Assembly: GCA_934130085.1 (NCBI GenBank)
Contig: CAKOXK010000001.1
Location: 186,001-250,000, forward strand
DNA: 64,000 bases
DNA from: an uncultured Clostridia bacterium
GTDB lineage: Bacteria; Bacillota; Clostridia; TANB77; CAG-508
Direction of reading: 5' to 3'
Positions 25,894 through 35,602 of this stretch are shown here, in pieces. Every line of letters begins with the position of its first letter. Position 1 is the stretch's first letter. Below the pieces are notes generated by a model. The model saw only the letters and a program-made list of their open reading frames with translations, had not been told where the DNA came from and did no database searches. The position numbers and the translations under genes were made by a program.

Positions 25894-27579
25894 ATGAATC
25901 GAAAACAAAAAGAAACCAAGCTGCTTCATGCAGTTAGGCGTTCGATTATTACAACAATATTTTTAATTATAATAATTTTTTTAATAAATATAGCTCCTAA
26001 TTACCTCAAAGAGGCAAAAGATGACAGGGTAAATATTATTATAAATAACAAAAACGTTACAAATGATTTAAAAAATTCAATATTAATTAGAGATGGAAAA
26101 GCGTATATATCAACAGCTGATATAAAAAATTTTCTGGATGAGTATTTAATAGAAGATAATGATAGCGTTATTTTAACATCATCTACGAAGACTGTAAAAT
26201 TCAAAAAAATGAGTGACTATATAGATGTAAACACTTCTTATGTAAAAATAGATGAAAAAAGCTTTGATGAAAACGAAAATACGTATCTTTCTATAAAAGA
26301 ATTATCAAGCATTTATAATTACGAATACACATATAATGACTCTAAAAAAAGATTAATGATTGATTCTTTAAATAAGAGATATGTAGAAGCAATTAGCAAA
26401 AAAAATCAAGAAGTAAAATACAAAGCGACATCTCTTTCAAAATGTCTAGTAAAGATTAAAAGAGGAGAAAAGGTTACAGTAGTTCAAGATTTTGAGAAAA
26501 ATGCAGACTTTACAGTTGGTGGATGGGTAAGAATAAGAACTCAAGATGGAACAATGGGATATGTTAAAAAGTCGGGGTTACAAGATGAAAATGTACTAAG
26601 AGAAAATCTTGAGAGCAAAAAAATAAATGAAAAAATAAGCATGGTATGGGAATATTATAGTCCATATCAAGAATGTCCAACTCCTGATGGAAAGATTGAA
26701 GGCGTAAATGTTGTTTCACCATCATTCTATGAACTTAAAGCAGATGGGTCAATTAAAGCAAATGTAGGAACAAAAGGAGAAAACTACATATCATGGGCAA
26801 AAGAAAATGGTTATAAAATATGGCCAACACTTTCTAATATAAATTTGACTAATCTTGATCATTTATCTCAAATGCTATCATCATTTGAAAATAGAGAAAA
26901 ATTAATTGACAATATTATAAAAAATTTGGCAGAAGATAATGTTGATGGTGTCAATATAGATTTTGAAAATATGTATAAAAAGGATAAAGACAACTATTCA
27001 AGATTTATAATAGAATTATCACCAAGAATTTACGAAATAGGAATGACCCTTTGCGTTGATGTTACAGAGCCAGATGGTTCAGATACATGGTCACTTTGTT
27101 ATGATAGAAATACGCTAGCAAATGTTTCAGATTACTTAGTATATATAGGTTATGAGCAACATAATGCTTCATCAAAAGCAGCAGGTTCTGTTGCAGGTTA
27201 TGATTGGGATGAAATAAACATTAAAAAGTTTTTGGGGCAAGAAGAAGTTAAGAAAGAAAAATTGATAATGGCAATGCCTTTCTACACAAGATTATGGTGT
27301 GAAAAAGATGGAAAACTAACAAGCAAAGTAGTAAACATGAAAGATGTCACAATACCAAGCAAAGCCACAAAAATATTTGACGAAAAAACAAAGCAAAATT
27401 ACATTGAATACAAGCAAAATGGAGCAACATACAAAATGTGGATAGAAGATGTTGATTCAATTTCAAACAAATTAGACCTTATCAATAATTATGATTTGGC
27501 TGGATGTGGATTTTGGGAATATGGAAGAGAAAACAAAGAAGTATGGAATGTAATAAAAGAAAAAATGAAAATTGATTAG
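25894..27579 (+). CDS. SH3-domain glycoside hydrolase family 18 protein, membrane anchored
   Basis: A 561-residue protein. It has an N-terminal membrane helix (about 14-37), a copper-amine-oxidase-N-type stalk region (about 45-165), a bacterial SH3-like segment (about 175-225, GEKVTVVQDF...GWVRIRTQDGTMGYVKKSGL) and a GH18 barrel from about 245. The GH18 signature DGVNIDFE spans 351-358 with E358 as catalytic acid. Such proteins cut N-acetylglucosamine backbones; in spore formers relatives act on the cortex during germination (SleL/YdhD group). A cell-wall or spore role is likely, the substrate is not proven. Confidence 0.85.
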   Translation: MNRKQKETKLLHAVRRSIITTIFLIIIIFLINIAPNYLKEAKDDRVNIIINNKNVTNDLKNSILIRDGKAYISTADIKNFLDEYLIEDNDSVILTSSTKTVKFKKMSDYIDVNTSYVKIDEKSFDENENTYLSIKELSSIYNYEYTYNDSKKRLMIDSLNKRYVEAISKKNQEVKYKATSLSKCLVKIKRGEKVTVVQDFEKNADFTVGGWVRIRTQDGTMGYVKKSGLQDENVLRENLESKKINEKISMVWEYYSPYQECPTPDGKIEGVNVVSPSFYELKADGSIKANVGTKGENYISWAKENGYKIWPTLSNINLTNLDHLSQMLSSFENREKLIDNIIKNLAEDNVDGVNIDFENMYKKDKDNYSRFIIELSPRIYEIGMTLCVDVTEPDGSDTWSLCYDRNTLANVSDYLVYIGYEQHNASSKAAGSVAGYDWDEINIKKFLGQEEVKKEKLIMAMPFYTRLWCEKDGKLTSKVVNMKDVTIPSKATKIFDEKTKQNYIEYKQNGATYKMWIEDVDSISNKLDLINNYDLAGCGFWEYGRENKEVWNVIKEKMKID

Positions 27580-27595
27580 AATTGTTCTAAAGTAG

Positions 27596-27630
27596 AACTC
27601 ACCTGCATATATAAATGTAGGTGAGTTTTT
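27596..27630 (+). promoter_or_regulatory. Terminator-like hairpin containing the SD of the next gene
   Basis: A 13-bp stem (27596-27608 with 27615-27627, one G-U pair) with a 6-nt loop and a T5 run. The 3' arm contains AGGTGAG (27619-27625), the only SD for the ATG at 27631. The arrangement matches the one before spoIIID. Confidence 0.7.
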
Positions 27631-28482
27631 ATGAAAATTGGATTAGTTAAATTATATAGAAAAAGTAACGAAAAGCAAAGAAATTGGTTTAAAACAATCA
27701 TAACCAATTTGGTGTATAATTATAGATTTGATACCAATAAAGTATGGAATAAAGAGAATAACATTTTTTATGTGATGAATTTTAGCGAAAAGTCACAAGA
27801 AAAATTAAGAAATTTATTAAGAAAAAATCAAATAGACTGTGTGATAGTTGAAAATTCAAAAAATATAAACTACAGAATTTTAGATGGAAAAGAAATAATG
27901 AAATATCTTCTTAGGGAGATTGTTGAAAAAATAAGGAAAGAGACTGGAAATGAAATACCTGAAATATCAATTTGTGTAAATACATATAATGAAGAAACAA
28001 AAACAATAATTAAAGAATTATCAAGCGTAGTTAAAGTCGTAAATGTAGTAACAAACAATGATAATTTTTTTAATTTTGAAAAGGAATTAGAACAGAAAGA
28101 TATTTTTATAACAGTATCTAAAAATAAAAGAAAGGCACTAAAAAAAGCAGAATTGATGATAAACTTTGACTTCAAAAATATAAAAGATTTTAATTTAAAC
28201 GAAAGATTAATAATAATAAATTTAAATGAAGAAATTCTATATCCCAAATCTTTTGAAGGAATTATTATAAACAGTATTGAGCTAACAACAAAAAAGAAAA
28301 TGAGAATAATTGCTGAAAACCCCAATTTATCAAAAGCAAAATTAATAGAAAAAGAAATAATAGAAATGTCAAACAGAGAAAAAATAAAAGAGTACGTAAG
28401 ACTAAACAGAATAGAGATAAAAAGCTTTAATAATAAAGACATGCAATATGAATTTGGAAGGATGAAAATTAGAAAAAATTAA
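27631..28482 (+). CDS. Unrecognised 283-residue protein
   Basis: A soluble, Lys/Ile/Asn-rich protein without signal peptide or membrane helix. It has alternating strands and helices (EISICVNTYNEETKTIIKEL, VVKVVNVVTNN, KDIFITVSKNKRKALKKAELMINFDF, RLIIINLNEEILYPKSFEGIIINSIEL) that suggest an alpha/beta Rossmann-like domain in the second half. I do not recognise a named family. Its SD sits inside the preceding hairpin, so it may be controlled by attenuation or read-through from the GH18 gene. Confidence 0.75.
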   Translation: MKIGLVKLYRKSNEKQRNWFKTIITNLVYNYRFDTNKVWNKENNIFYVMNFSEKSQEKLRNLLRKNQIDCVIVENSKNINYRILDGKEIMKYLLREIVEKIRKETGNEIPEISICVNTYNEETKTIIKELSSVVKVVNVVTNNDNFFNFEKELEQKDIFITVSKNKRKALKKAELMINFDFKNIKDFNLNERLIIINLNEEILYPKSFEGIIINSIELTTKKKMRIIAENPNLSKAKLIEKEIIEMSNREKIKEYVRLNRIEIKSFNNKDMQYEFGRMKIRKN

Positions 28483-28577
28483 ATTACATATTTCAAGAAA
28501 AATACAAAAAAATGCAAATATTGACAATTAAACGTAAAAATGCCAAAATTCTCTTAAAGAAATAAAAGGGAGGATAT

Positions 28578-29036
28578 ATGGTAAAAAAAGATAAAGCAAT
28601 ATTTTTGATTCTGATACTACTAGTAATAGCAATCTTTTCAGTAAGTATTTTTTGGTACCTAAAAACTAGATTTCAATCAAACTACGCCAATACGGTAAAA
28701 ATACATACAGAAAATGTTAATGTGCAGAATCTTACAATGAAAGTTGGAGAGGTAAGAAACTTTACTTTAAGAGGAGATGGAAGGGCAAGACTTTGGTTTC
28801 TAACTGACCCTGAAAATCAAAAAAACATTAAAGTACATGACAATAATGGAAAAGAATTAGAAGAAGCAAAAGTATATCTTTTATGCTTCAAAAAAACATT
28901 TAAAATAGAGGCAGTTTCAAAAGGAAAAGTTCAGATAGCTTTTGACTGGGATCCTCCATTTCCTAAAAGTGGAATTAGCTATTTGGTATGGATAGAAAAT
29001 AGATGTAGAAAAATATTGAACATTGAAATTGTTTAA
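28578..29036 (+). CDS. Unrecognised membrane-anchored protein, paralogue of the next gene
   Basis: A 152-residue protein with a membrane helix at about 7-27 and an extracytoplasmic beta-rich domain. The core NFTLRGDGRARLWF (62-75) and the stretch LLCFKKTFKIEAVSKGKVQIAFDW match the next gene, so they are tandem paralogues. The SD GGGAGGA is strong. No known family is recognised, although a small beta-sandwich is likely. Confidence 0.7.
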   Translation: MVKKDKAIFLILILLVIAIFSVSIFWYLKTRFQSNYANTVKIHTENVNVQNLTMKVGEVRNFTLRGDGRARLWFLTDPENQKNIKVHDNNGKELEEAKVYLLCFKKTFKIEAVSKGKVQIAFDWDPPFPKSGISYLVWIENRCRKILNIEIV

Positions 29037-29087
29037 AAGATTAAACTTGTAAAATAAGAAAATGATTTATGTAAGGAAAGAAAATAT

Positions 29088-29540
29088 ATGAATAAAAAAA
29101 CTATAATAATTATTATTTTAAGTGTAGTTTTAATGGCAAGTGTATATTATGTAATTAATAACATGATTATACCTTTTTTTAATCAAAATTCGTATTTTTG
29201 GTATTTAAAACATGATGACATGGACGCATATATAGAAGGAGAAGTAAGCTATCAAGAACTTTTGATGGAGCTTAATGAAAAAAGAAAATTTTCTTTAGAT
29301 GGAAATGGAAAATTTACTATGTGGTATAGTGAAACTAACCCAGGAATTGTAGAAATAAAAGACGATAAAAAAGAATTAGAACAAAACCAAAAGTACGAAA
29401 TTTTTGCTAAAAAAACATTAAAAGTAGAGGCAAAAAAACTTGGAACAACTGAAATTACAATGACTTGGCAGGGAGAAAAAGAAAATATAAATCAGGTTAC
29501 AATAAAGATAAAAGTTGATAAGGTAAAACAAAATAGATAA
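29088..29540 (+). CDS. Unrecognised membrane-anchored protein, paralogue of the preceding gene
   Basis: A 150-residue protein with a membrane helix at about 5-30 and an outer domain with KFSLDGNGKFTMWY (68-81) and IFAKKTLKVEAKKLGTTEITMTW, aligned with the preceding gene. It follows that gene by 51 nt and precedes the pseudopilin-like gene. No function is recognised. Confidence 0.7.
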   Translation: MNKKTIIIIILSVVLMASVYYVINNMIIPFFNQNSYFWYLKHDDMDAYIEGEVSYQELLMELNEKRKFSLDGNGKFTMWYSETNPGIVEIKDDKKELEQNQKYEIFAKKTLKVEAKKLGTTEITMTWQGEKENINQVTIKIKVDKVKQNR

Positions 29541-29667
29541 AAGTTATGATTAAAACTAAGAAAATGAAAAAATATCATTATAAACTAAGAAATAAATGTT
29601 ACAAATGATCGAACTGATGGAAATTTTAGATCTTTTACGTTATTATAAATAGGTAGGAGAAAAAATA

Positions 29668-30720
29668 ATGAAGAACAATTATAAAGAGATAATTTTAAAG
29701 AAGTATCATAATAAGAAAAATTTAAAGAACTGTATTAAAGAAAAGGGAATTACATTAGTTGCACTAGTGATTACAATAATTATATTGCTTATTCTGGCCG
29801 GCATTACCATAGGAATGGCTACATCAGGAACAGGAGTATTTGGAAGAGCAAAAAATGCTGTAAATAATTATAGAATTGCGGTTACAAATGAAAATGCAAC
29901 ATTAGAAGGCCATGATTCACAGATAGATACTGCAACAAGTGATTTTGTTGACAAGGTGTCAATAAGTAATGCTGATTCATTTGTTGGATATTATGCAGAT
30001 TTTGAAGGAGATGGAACAGTAGACGGTGTAATATTTGCAGATATGGCAAAAGGTAATACTAAAAGTGGCATTTGGAACCTTTATAGTGATGATTATTATG
30101 CTAAATGGGGAAAGTACGATATTACGAAAAAAAATGATTTAAATGAATACTATATTTCAAATGAAAGTTTCACTGGAAAATTTGGGACTCACCCAGTTGT
30201 AAGTTTAAAGGGTAAAAAAAGTAATAATCATGATAAAGATAGATTTTATGTAATGGCACTAAAAGATGTAGATGGAAGCGATACATCAACAAAAACATAT
30301 TACCGTTGGTACATGAATGCTAATAATATTAGTGATTTTAATACTCAAACTTCGGAAAGCTTTGGAAGTGGAAGACAAAATACAATAAACATGCTTGCAA
30401 AATGGAATAAGGGGGCAGAAGGAGGATATGGCGCTAAGAACGAAACAGAAGATATGTGGGCAGTTGTACAGAATAAGGTAAATGAAGGATGGTTTGTGGC
30501 TTCAAGATCAGAATTGGCAGCGTTTGCGACAGAATTGGAAATATCAAATGATAGAAATGATACAGAGCATGGATACCTTAGCTTAGGATTTGACAGTGGA
30601 TATTGGACCTCTTCACTAAATGGAATTTCAAGTGCTTATGTGGCATTTATTGATACAGGACATATGTCTGATAGAGGAACTAATAACAGTTATCATGTGC
30701 GTTTGACGAATACTTTCTAA
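29668..30720 (+). CDS. Pseudopilin-like protein with a C-terminal lectin-fold-like domain
   Basis: A 350-residue protein. Residues 23-50 are a class III (prepilin-type) signal: basic NCIKEKG27 followed by ITLVALVITIIILLILAGIT. The residue at position +5 of the mature form is Ala32, where classical pilins have Glu. The C-terminal part has WFVASRSELAAF (about 275) and YWTSS (about 312), resembling the W-x-x-P-S-x-x-E-L...Y-W-S/T-S pattern of DUF1566/FGE-like domains. It is probably surface displayed. No prepilin peptidase or assembly ATPase is in the window. Confidence 0.75.
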   Translation: MKNNYKEIILKKYHNKKNLKNCIKEKGITLVALVITIIILLILAGITIGMATSGTGVFGRAKNAVNNYRIAVTNENATLEGHDSQIDTATSDFVDKVSISNADSFVGYYADFEGDGTVDGVIFADMAKGNTKSGIWNLYSDDYYAKWGKYDITKKNDLNEYYISNESFTGKFGTHPVVSLKGKKSNNHDKDRFYVMALKDVDGSDTSTKTYYRWYMNANNISDFNTQTSESFGSGRQNTINMLAKWNKGAEGGYGAKNETEDMWAVVQNKVNEGWFVASRSELAAFATELEISNDRNDTEHGYLSLGFDSGYWTSSLNGISSAYVAFIDTGHMSDRGTNNSYHVRLTNTF

Positions 30721-30831
30721 AAAAATCTCCTAGATATTGACAAACTCAATTATTTGAATTAATATAGTAAGAATTGAAAAATACATTAAACGTAAACATG
30801 TATGAAAATTACATTAGGAAGGAAGTACAAA

Positions 30832-31311
30832 ATGGAAAATGAAGAAGTGCTATTAACACAAGAGGGCTTTGACAAACTTGAAAAGCAACTTGAATACCTA
30901 AAAACTACTGAAAGAACAGAAATTGCAGGAAGAATTAAAGTAGCACTAGGCTATGGAGATTTATCTGAGAATTCAGAGTATGATGAAGCTAAAGCAGCAC
31001 AAGAGTTAAATGAAAATAAAATAATTGAATTAGAAAACAAATTAAGACACGCAAAAATAATTGATGAATCAGAGATTGATACTAAAACAGTTCAAGTTGG
31101 AAATATTGTTAAAGTACATGATGTTGATTTTGACGAAGATGTCGAGTACACAATTGTAGGTTCTACAGAAGTAGACCTAAGTCAAAACAAAATATCAAAC
31201 GAATCACCAATAGGTAAGGCTTTACTTGGAGCTAAAAAAGGCGCAACTGTAGAAGCATTATTACCAAATGGTGCAACAGCAAAGTTTAAAATTTTATCTA
31301 TAAAAAAATAG
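30832..31311 (+). CDS. greA: Transcription elongation factor GreA
   Basis: A 159-residue factor that rescues backtracked RNA polymerase. The N-terminal coiled coil has the signature LTQEGFDKLEKQLEYLKTTER and acidic tip YGDLSENSEYDEAK; the C-terminal FKBP-like domain ends ATAKFKILSIKK. The start at 30832 follows GGAAGGAAG; an upstream in-frame ATG at 30802 has no SD and would make it atypically long. Confidence 0.96.
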   Translation: MENEEVLLTQEGFDKLEKQLEYLKTTERTEIAGRIKVALGYGDLSENSEYDEAKAAQELNENKIIELENKLRHAKIIDESEIDTKTVQVGNIVKVHDVDFDEDVEYTIVGSTEVDLSQNKISNESPIGKALLGAKKGATVEALLPNGATAKFKILSIKK

Positions 31312-31320
31312 AATTAGATT

Positions 31321-31359
31321 ACAAAGAAAAGTCCTTAATAAATAGGGACTTTTCTTTGT
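31321..31359 (+). terminator. Intrinsic terminator of greA
   Basis: A perfect 14-bp stem (31321-31334 with 31346-31359) with an 11-nt loop. T-rich sequence lies in the 3' arm. Confidence 0.8.
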
Positions 31360-31473
31360 AAATTGTTGATTTTTTAATGATTACATAATATAATAGTAGC
31401 ATAAAATTAAACAATATTGAAGATGAAACAAAAGACGGAAAATTGATAAACAATATAAAAAGGAAATAATCAA

Positions 31474-32346
31474 ATGGGAGCTCTTATGACTACAGCTAGT
31501 TTTGGAGGTGAATTAGTTAGCTTCAAACTAGATGGAATTGAAAAAATACACCAAGGAGAAAATGTTAGAGATGAAAATGGAAAGCCTTATTGGAAGAGGC
31601 ATGCACCAGTGTTATTTCCAATAGTGGGCAAACTTAGAAGAGGACAAACTCTTATTAATGGAAGAACATTTGAAATACCACAACACGGTTTTGCACGTGA
31701 CTTGGAGTTTGAACCAGTTACTAAACTAGATAATTTTCATTCTTATGTATTAAAAAGTAACAAGTACACTATGTGCAGATATCCATTTGACTTTGAGTTA
31801 TATAATACATATCGCCAAGAAGATAATAAGTTAATTTTTATTTATAAGGTAATAAACACAGGTAATGTTAAAATGCCTTTTGCGCTAGGTTCGCATCCTG
31901 CATTCAAAATTGATCCAGATGACATGAAAAGAGGTAACTATTATTTAGAATTTGCTGAAGAAGAAGATAAAGCGCACTTTCTATATTTAGTAGATGGGCT
32001 AGTGGGTACTGAATATGCTAGAAATAAACTTGTAAATAATAAATACATTTTGTTAGATGAGCACACTTTTGATAATGATGCTTTGATAATAAAAGGAATT
32101 CAAAATAAAAAAATCAGTCTAAAAAATAAAAGAACAGGAAAAACTGTTTTAACAATGGAATATAATGATTGGCAATACCTTGGAATATGGTCGAGGCCAG
32201 GTGCACCATTTATATGTCTTGAACCATGGACATCCACTGCTGACAGAATAAATAGTAATAATGTATTTGTACAAAAGCCTGATATGAAAGTATTGGAACC
32301 ACAAGCGGAGTTTGAGGCAAAATTTACTGTAGAATTTTTTAATTAA
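31474..32346 (+). CDS. Aldose 1-epimerase family protein (LacX-like)
   Basis: A 290-residue mutarotase-fold protein. Family motifs include RHAPVLFPIVGKLRRGQ, PQHGFARDLEF with a catalytic-type His, LGSHPAFKI with the second His, and YLGIWSRPGAPFICLEPW with the C-terminal Glu. It belongs to the LacX-like group whose sugar substrate is usually unknown. SD AAAAGGAA. Confidence 0.9.
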   Translation: MGALMTTASFGGELVSFKLDGIEKIHQGENVRDENGKPYWKRHAPVLFPIVGKLRRGQTLINGRTFEIPQHGFARDLEFEPVTKLDNFHSYVLKSNKYTMCRYPFDFELYNTYRQEDNKLIFIYKVINTGNVKMPFALGSHPAFKIDPDDMKRGNYYLEFAEEEDKAHFLYLVDGLVGTEYARNKLVNNKYILLDEHTFDNDALIIKGIQNKKISLKNKRTGKTVLTMEYNDWQYLGIWSRPGAPFICLEPWTSTADRINSNNVFVQKPDMKVLEPQAEFEAKFTVEFFN

Positions 32347-32372
32347 AGTATAAAAGCAGAAGGATAGATTAA

Positions 32373-32549
32373 ATGAAAGTAATATTAACAATCATTATTG
32401 CAATAGGAGTTACACTAATATATGATTCAAGAAAGCTTGTAAAACAGTACTTTTCAAAGCAGGATCAAAATAAAACTGTCCTAATTGTAAAAATAGTAGG
32501 TTTTTTGCTTAGTGTATTTTCTAGTATAGCACTGGTAAAAATAATGTAG
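32373..32549 (+). CDS. Small membrane protein, 58 residues
   Basis: The protein has an N-terminal hydrophobic helix (about 2-16), a basic middle (DSRKLVKQYFSKQDQNK) and a second hydrophobic segment (about 37-57). The SD AGAAGGATAG precedes the ATG. The two-helix pattern with an intervening IYDSRK motif looks like short conserved membrane proteins of Clostridia, but I cannot name a family. The 189 bases from its stop to valS contain only degenerate A-rich repeats. Confidence 0.65.
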   Translation: MKVILTIIIAIGVTLIYDSRKLVKQYFSKQDQNKTVLIVKIVGFLLSVFSSIALVKIM

Positions 32550-32738
32550 GAACATTTTAAACAAGGTTAAAAATTATTAATAAAAGATAAAGTTGAATAA
32601 TAGCATATATATTGATTAGAAGACGAAACATAAAATATAATAAGTAATGAGACAATGAAACAGTAAAATGATGAAACAATGAAACAATAGAAGAATAAAA
32701 CCTAATTACAATATATAAAACGAAAGTAAGGAATTAAT

Positions 32739-35441
32739 ATGGAGAAGATAGAAAATAAATTTAATCCAAAGGATTTTGAGGAAAAAATATATCAAAATTG
32801 GGAGGAAAAGGGCTACTTTAAACCTAGCATGAATAAAAAAAGTAAGAGCTATTCTATTATGATGCCACCACCAAATGTAACAGGTAAATTGCACATGGGA
32901 CATGCTCTTGATTGTACTATTCAAGATATTTTAATAAGAACAAAAAGAATGCAAGGTTACAATACGCTTTGGCTTCCAGGCTCAGACCATGCTTCAATTG
33001 CGACTGAAGTAAAAGTGGTTGAGAAGATGAAGAAAGAAGAAAATTTAACTAAAAAAGACATTACAAGAGAACAATTTTTAGAGAGAGCTTGGGCGTGGAC
33101 AAAAGAGTACGGTGGAACAATAAAAAAGCAACAACGTAAACTTGGTGCTTCTTGTGATTGGTCAAGAGATAGATTTACAATGGATGAAGGTTTATCAAAA
33201 GCAGTACTTGAGCAATTTGTAAAATTATACGAAAAAGGCTTAATATATAAAGGCAAAAGAATGATAAATTGGTGTCCATCATGTCATACAACTATTTCTG
33301 ATGCAGAAGTTGAGTACAAAGATGAAGCCTCTCATTTATGGCATTTAAGATATAAAATTGTGAAAAATGAAAATGAGAAAGATATACCTGATTATGTTGA
33401 GGTAGCAACAACAAGACCAGAAACCATGTTAGGTGATACTGCTGTTGCTGTAAATCCTTTAGACAAGCGTTATAAAAAGCTAGTAGGAAGAAAGGTTATT
33501 GTTCCAATAGTAAATCGTGAAATACCAATAATTGCAGATGATTTTGTTGACACCGAATTTGGAACAGGCTGTGTAAAAGTTACACCTGCACATGATTTTA
33601 ATGATTATCAAGCTGGTATTAAGCACAACTTAGAGATTATTGAAGTATTTGATGATAGTTCAATTATGAATAATCTAGTTCCTGAATATAAAGGAATGAA
33701 AGCAATTGATGCTAGAGATAAAATTGTAGAAAAGCTAAAAGAAATTGGAGCACTAGTATCAATAGAAGATTATGAACATAATGTAGGAAAGTGTTACAGA
33801 TGCCATACTACTATTGAGCCAAGAATTTCAGAGCAATGGTTTGTAAAGATGAAAGATCTAGCAAAAAGGGCAGCAGATGCAGTTAGAAATGATGAAGTAA
33901 AATTTGTACCAAAGCGTTATGAAAAAATGTATTTTAATTGGCTTGATAATATTCAAGATTGGTGCATTTCTCGTCAACTTTGGTGGGGACATAGAATTCC
34001 TGTATATTATTGTGATGATTGTAAGCACATTAATGTATCAAGAGAAAAGGTTACAAAATGTGAGAAATGTGGCTCAACACATTTGCATCAAGATGAAGAT
34101 ACGCTTGATACATGGTTTAGTTCAGCACTATGGCCTTTCTCAACTTTAGGTTGGCCTGATACAGAAAGTGAAGACTATAAAACATTCTTCCCAACAAATG
34201 TACTTGTAACAGGTTTTGATATAATCACATTCTGGGTATCAAGAATGATGACACAAAGTTTGGAACTAACCAATAAAGTTCCATTTAAAGATGTTCTAAT
34301 TCATGGAATTGTACGTGATAGTCAAGGCAGAAAAATGTCAAAATCATTAGGAAATGGAATTGATCCTATTGAAATAATTAATAAATATGGAGCTGATTCA
34401 TTAAGATTTTCACTTCTATCAGGTACAACCATGGGAAATGATATAAAATACATGCCTGAAAAACTAGAGCAAGCATCTAACTTTGCAAACAAAATATGGA
34501 ATGCATCAAAATTTGTATTATCATACTCTGATAAAGCCGAAGAGATTGATAAAGAACAATTAACACCAGAAGAAAAGTGGATAATATCAAAACTAAATAA
34601 TTTAATAAAGGAAATTACGTTAAACATAGATCATTATGATTTAGGTGTTGCAATAGATAAATTATATTCATTTATTTGGAATGAGTTTTGCGATTGGTAT
34701 ATTGAAATGAGCAAAGTAAGACTAAATAGTGAAAACAAGGAAGAAAGAAGAAATGCAATCGCTGTATTACAATATGTTCTAAAAACATTAATGAAATTAT
34801 TGCATCCATTTATGCCATTTATCACTACAGAAATCTATAATCATCTAAAAAATGAAAATGATAAAGAATTAATGATAGCAGATTGGCCAAAAGAATTTTC
34901 TATAACACAATCTAATGAAAAATGTGAAGAATGCTTAAAAAATCATACAAAAAGTGATGTAGATTTAAAAAAAGCAGAAGAATTTATTGAAGAACTAAAA
35001 AATATTATTGTAAAAGTTAGAAATATTAGAACAACAATGAATGTACATCCAAGTAAAAAGGTTAAACTAATATTTGTTACAGAAAAATACAGCAATGAAT
35101 TACAAATGACTAAAGAAATGATAAAGAAGCTAGCATTTGGAAATGAAATAGTTATACAAGAGAATGAAACGAACATTGCCAAAGATGCAGTATCAGTATC
35201 AGAAGAAAATATTAAATTATTTATGCCATTTGATGAGCTTGTTGATATAGAAGAAGAAAAGAAACGTTTGCATGGTGAAAAAGAAAGACTCGAAAAAGAA
35301 GTAGAGCGTAGTACAAAAATGCTAGCAAACCAAGGATTCATCTCAAAAGCACCAGAAGCAAAAGTAAAAGAAGAAAAAGAGAAAAAAGAAAAATATGAAA
35401 TGATGCTAAAAGATGTTACTAAAAGATTAGAAAGCATGTAA
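32739..35441 (+). CDS. valS: Valyl-tRNA synthetase
   Basis: A 900-residue class I synthetase. PPPNVTGKLHMGHALD carries the HIGH motif, GRKMSKSLGNGIDP the KMSKS motif, and the editing domain has ATTRPETMLGDTAV. The C-terminal coiled-coil arm is present. A short Cys/Lys-rich insert lies around residues 725-745 (SNEKCEECLKNHTKSDVD). No T-box motif was seen upstream. Confidence 0.96.
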   Translation: MEKIENKFNPKDFEEKIYQNWEEKGYFKPSMNKKSKSYSIMMPPPNVTGKLHMGHALDCTIQDILIRTKRMQGYNTLWLPGSDHASIATEVKVVEKMKKEENLTKKDITREQFLERAWAWTKEYGGTIKKQQRKLGASCDWSRDRFTMDEGLSKAVLEQFVKLYEKGLIYKGKRMINWCPSCHTTISDAEVEYKDEASHLWHLRYKIVKNENEKDIPDYVEVATTRPETMLGDTAVAVNPLDKRYKKLVGRKVIVPIVNREIPIIADDFVDTEFGTGCVKVTPAHDFNDYQAGIKHNLEIIEVFDDSSIMNNLVPEYKGMKAIDARDKIVEKLKEIGALVSIEDYEHNVGKCYRCHTTIEPRISEQWFVKMKDLAKRAADAVRNDEVKFVPKRYEKMYFNWLDNIQDWCISRQLWWGHRIPVYYCDDCKHINVSREKVTKCEKCGSTHLHQDEDTLDTWFSSALWPFSTLGWPDTESEDYKTFFPTNVLVTGFDIITFWVSRMMTQSLELTNKVPFKDVLIHGIVRDSQGRKMSKSLGNGIDPIEIINKYGADSLRFSLLSGTTMGNDIKYMPEKLEQASNFANKIWNASKFVLSYSDKAEEIDKEQLTPEEKWIISKLNNLIKEITLNIDHYDLGVAIDKLYSFIWNEFCDWYIEMSKVRLNSENKEERRNAIAVLQYVLKTLMKLLHPFMPFITTEIYNHLKNENDKELMIADWPKEFSITQSNEKCEECLKNHTKSDVDLKKAEEFIEELKNIIVKVRNIRTTMNVHPSKKVKLIFVTEKYSNELQMTKEMIKKLAFGNEIVIQENETNIAKDAVSVSEENIKLFMPFDELVDIEEEKKRLHGEKERLEKEVERSTKMLANQGFISKAPEAKVKEEKEKKEKYEMMLKDVTKRLESM

Positions 35442-35548
35442 AAATAGAAAATATGTAAAGACTTAAAAGATTGCAGGAATAAAAGTAAAAAGTATGTAAA
35501 AATAAATAGAAACGTAAAAATAAAAAACATGCTGAACTAAAATATAAT

Positions 35549-35575
35549 TGTCGAAAACTTGTCAAAAAACGACAA
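35549..35575 (+). promoter_or_regulatory. Candidate Spo0A boxes upstream of the spoIIA operon
   Basis: Two direct copies, TTGTCGAAAAC (35548-35558) and TTGTCAAAAAAC (35559-35570), and one inverted CGACAAA (35570-35576) fit the Spo0A box TGTCGAA. They lie 100-127 bases before spoIIAA, as expected for an operon activated by Spo0A~P. A terminator-like hairpin lies between these boxes and the gene. Confidence 0.55.
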
Positions 35576-35602
35576 AATATCCTATGGAAATAAATGGAAA
35601 GA

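Noticed and set aside
27870..28442. A 190-codon open frame on the minus strand
   Set aside because: It lies wholly within the plus-strand gene at 27631-28482, has a low-complexity Phe/Ser/Ile composition typical of the reverse of AT-rich coding DNA, and lacks an SD.
30802..30831. An N-terminal extension of greA from ATG 30802
   Set aside because: It has no SD, is not part of the family N-terminus, and would cover the real SD at about 30818-30825.
33904..34149. A plus-strand 81-codon frame inside valS
   Set aside because: valS is intact and conserved through this stretch in another frame.
34943..35530. A 195-codon minus-strand frame at the end of valS
   Set aside because: It is antisense to the conserved valS coiled-coil region, with Phe/Ser-rich shadow composition and no SD.
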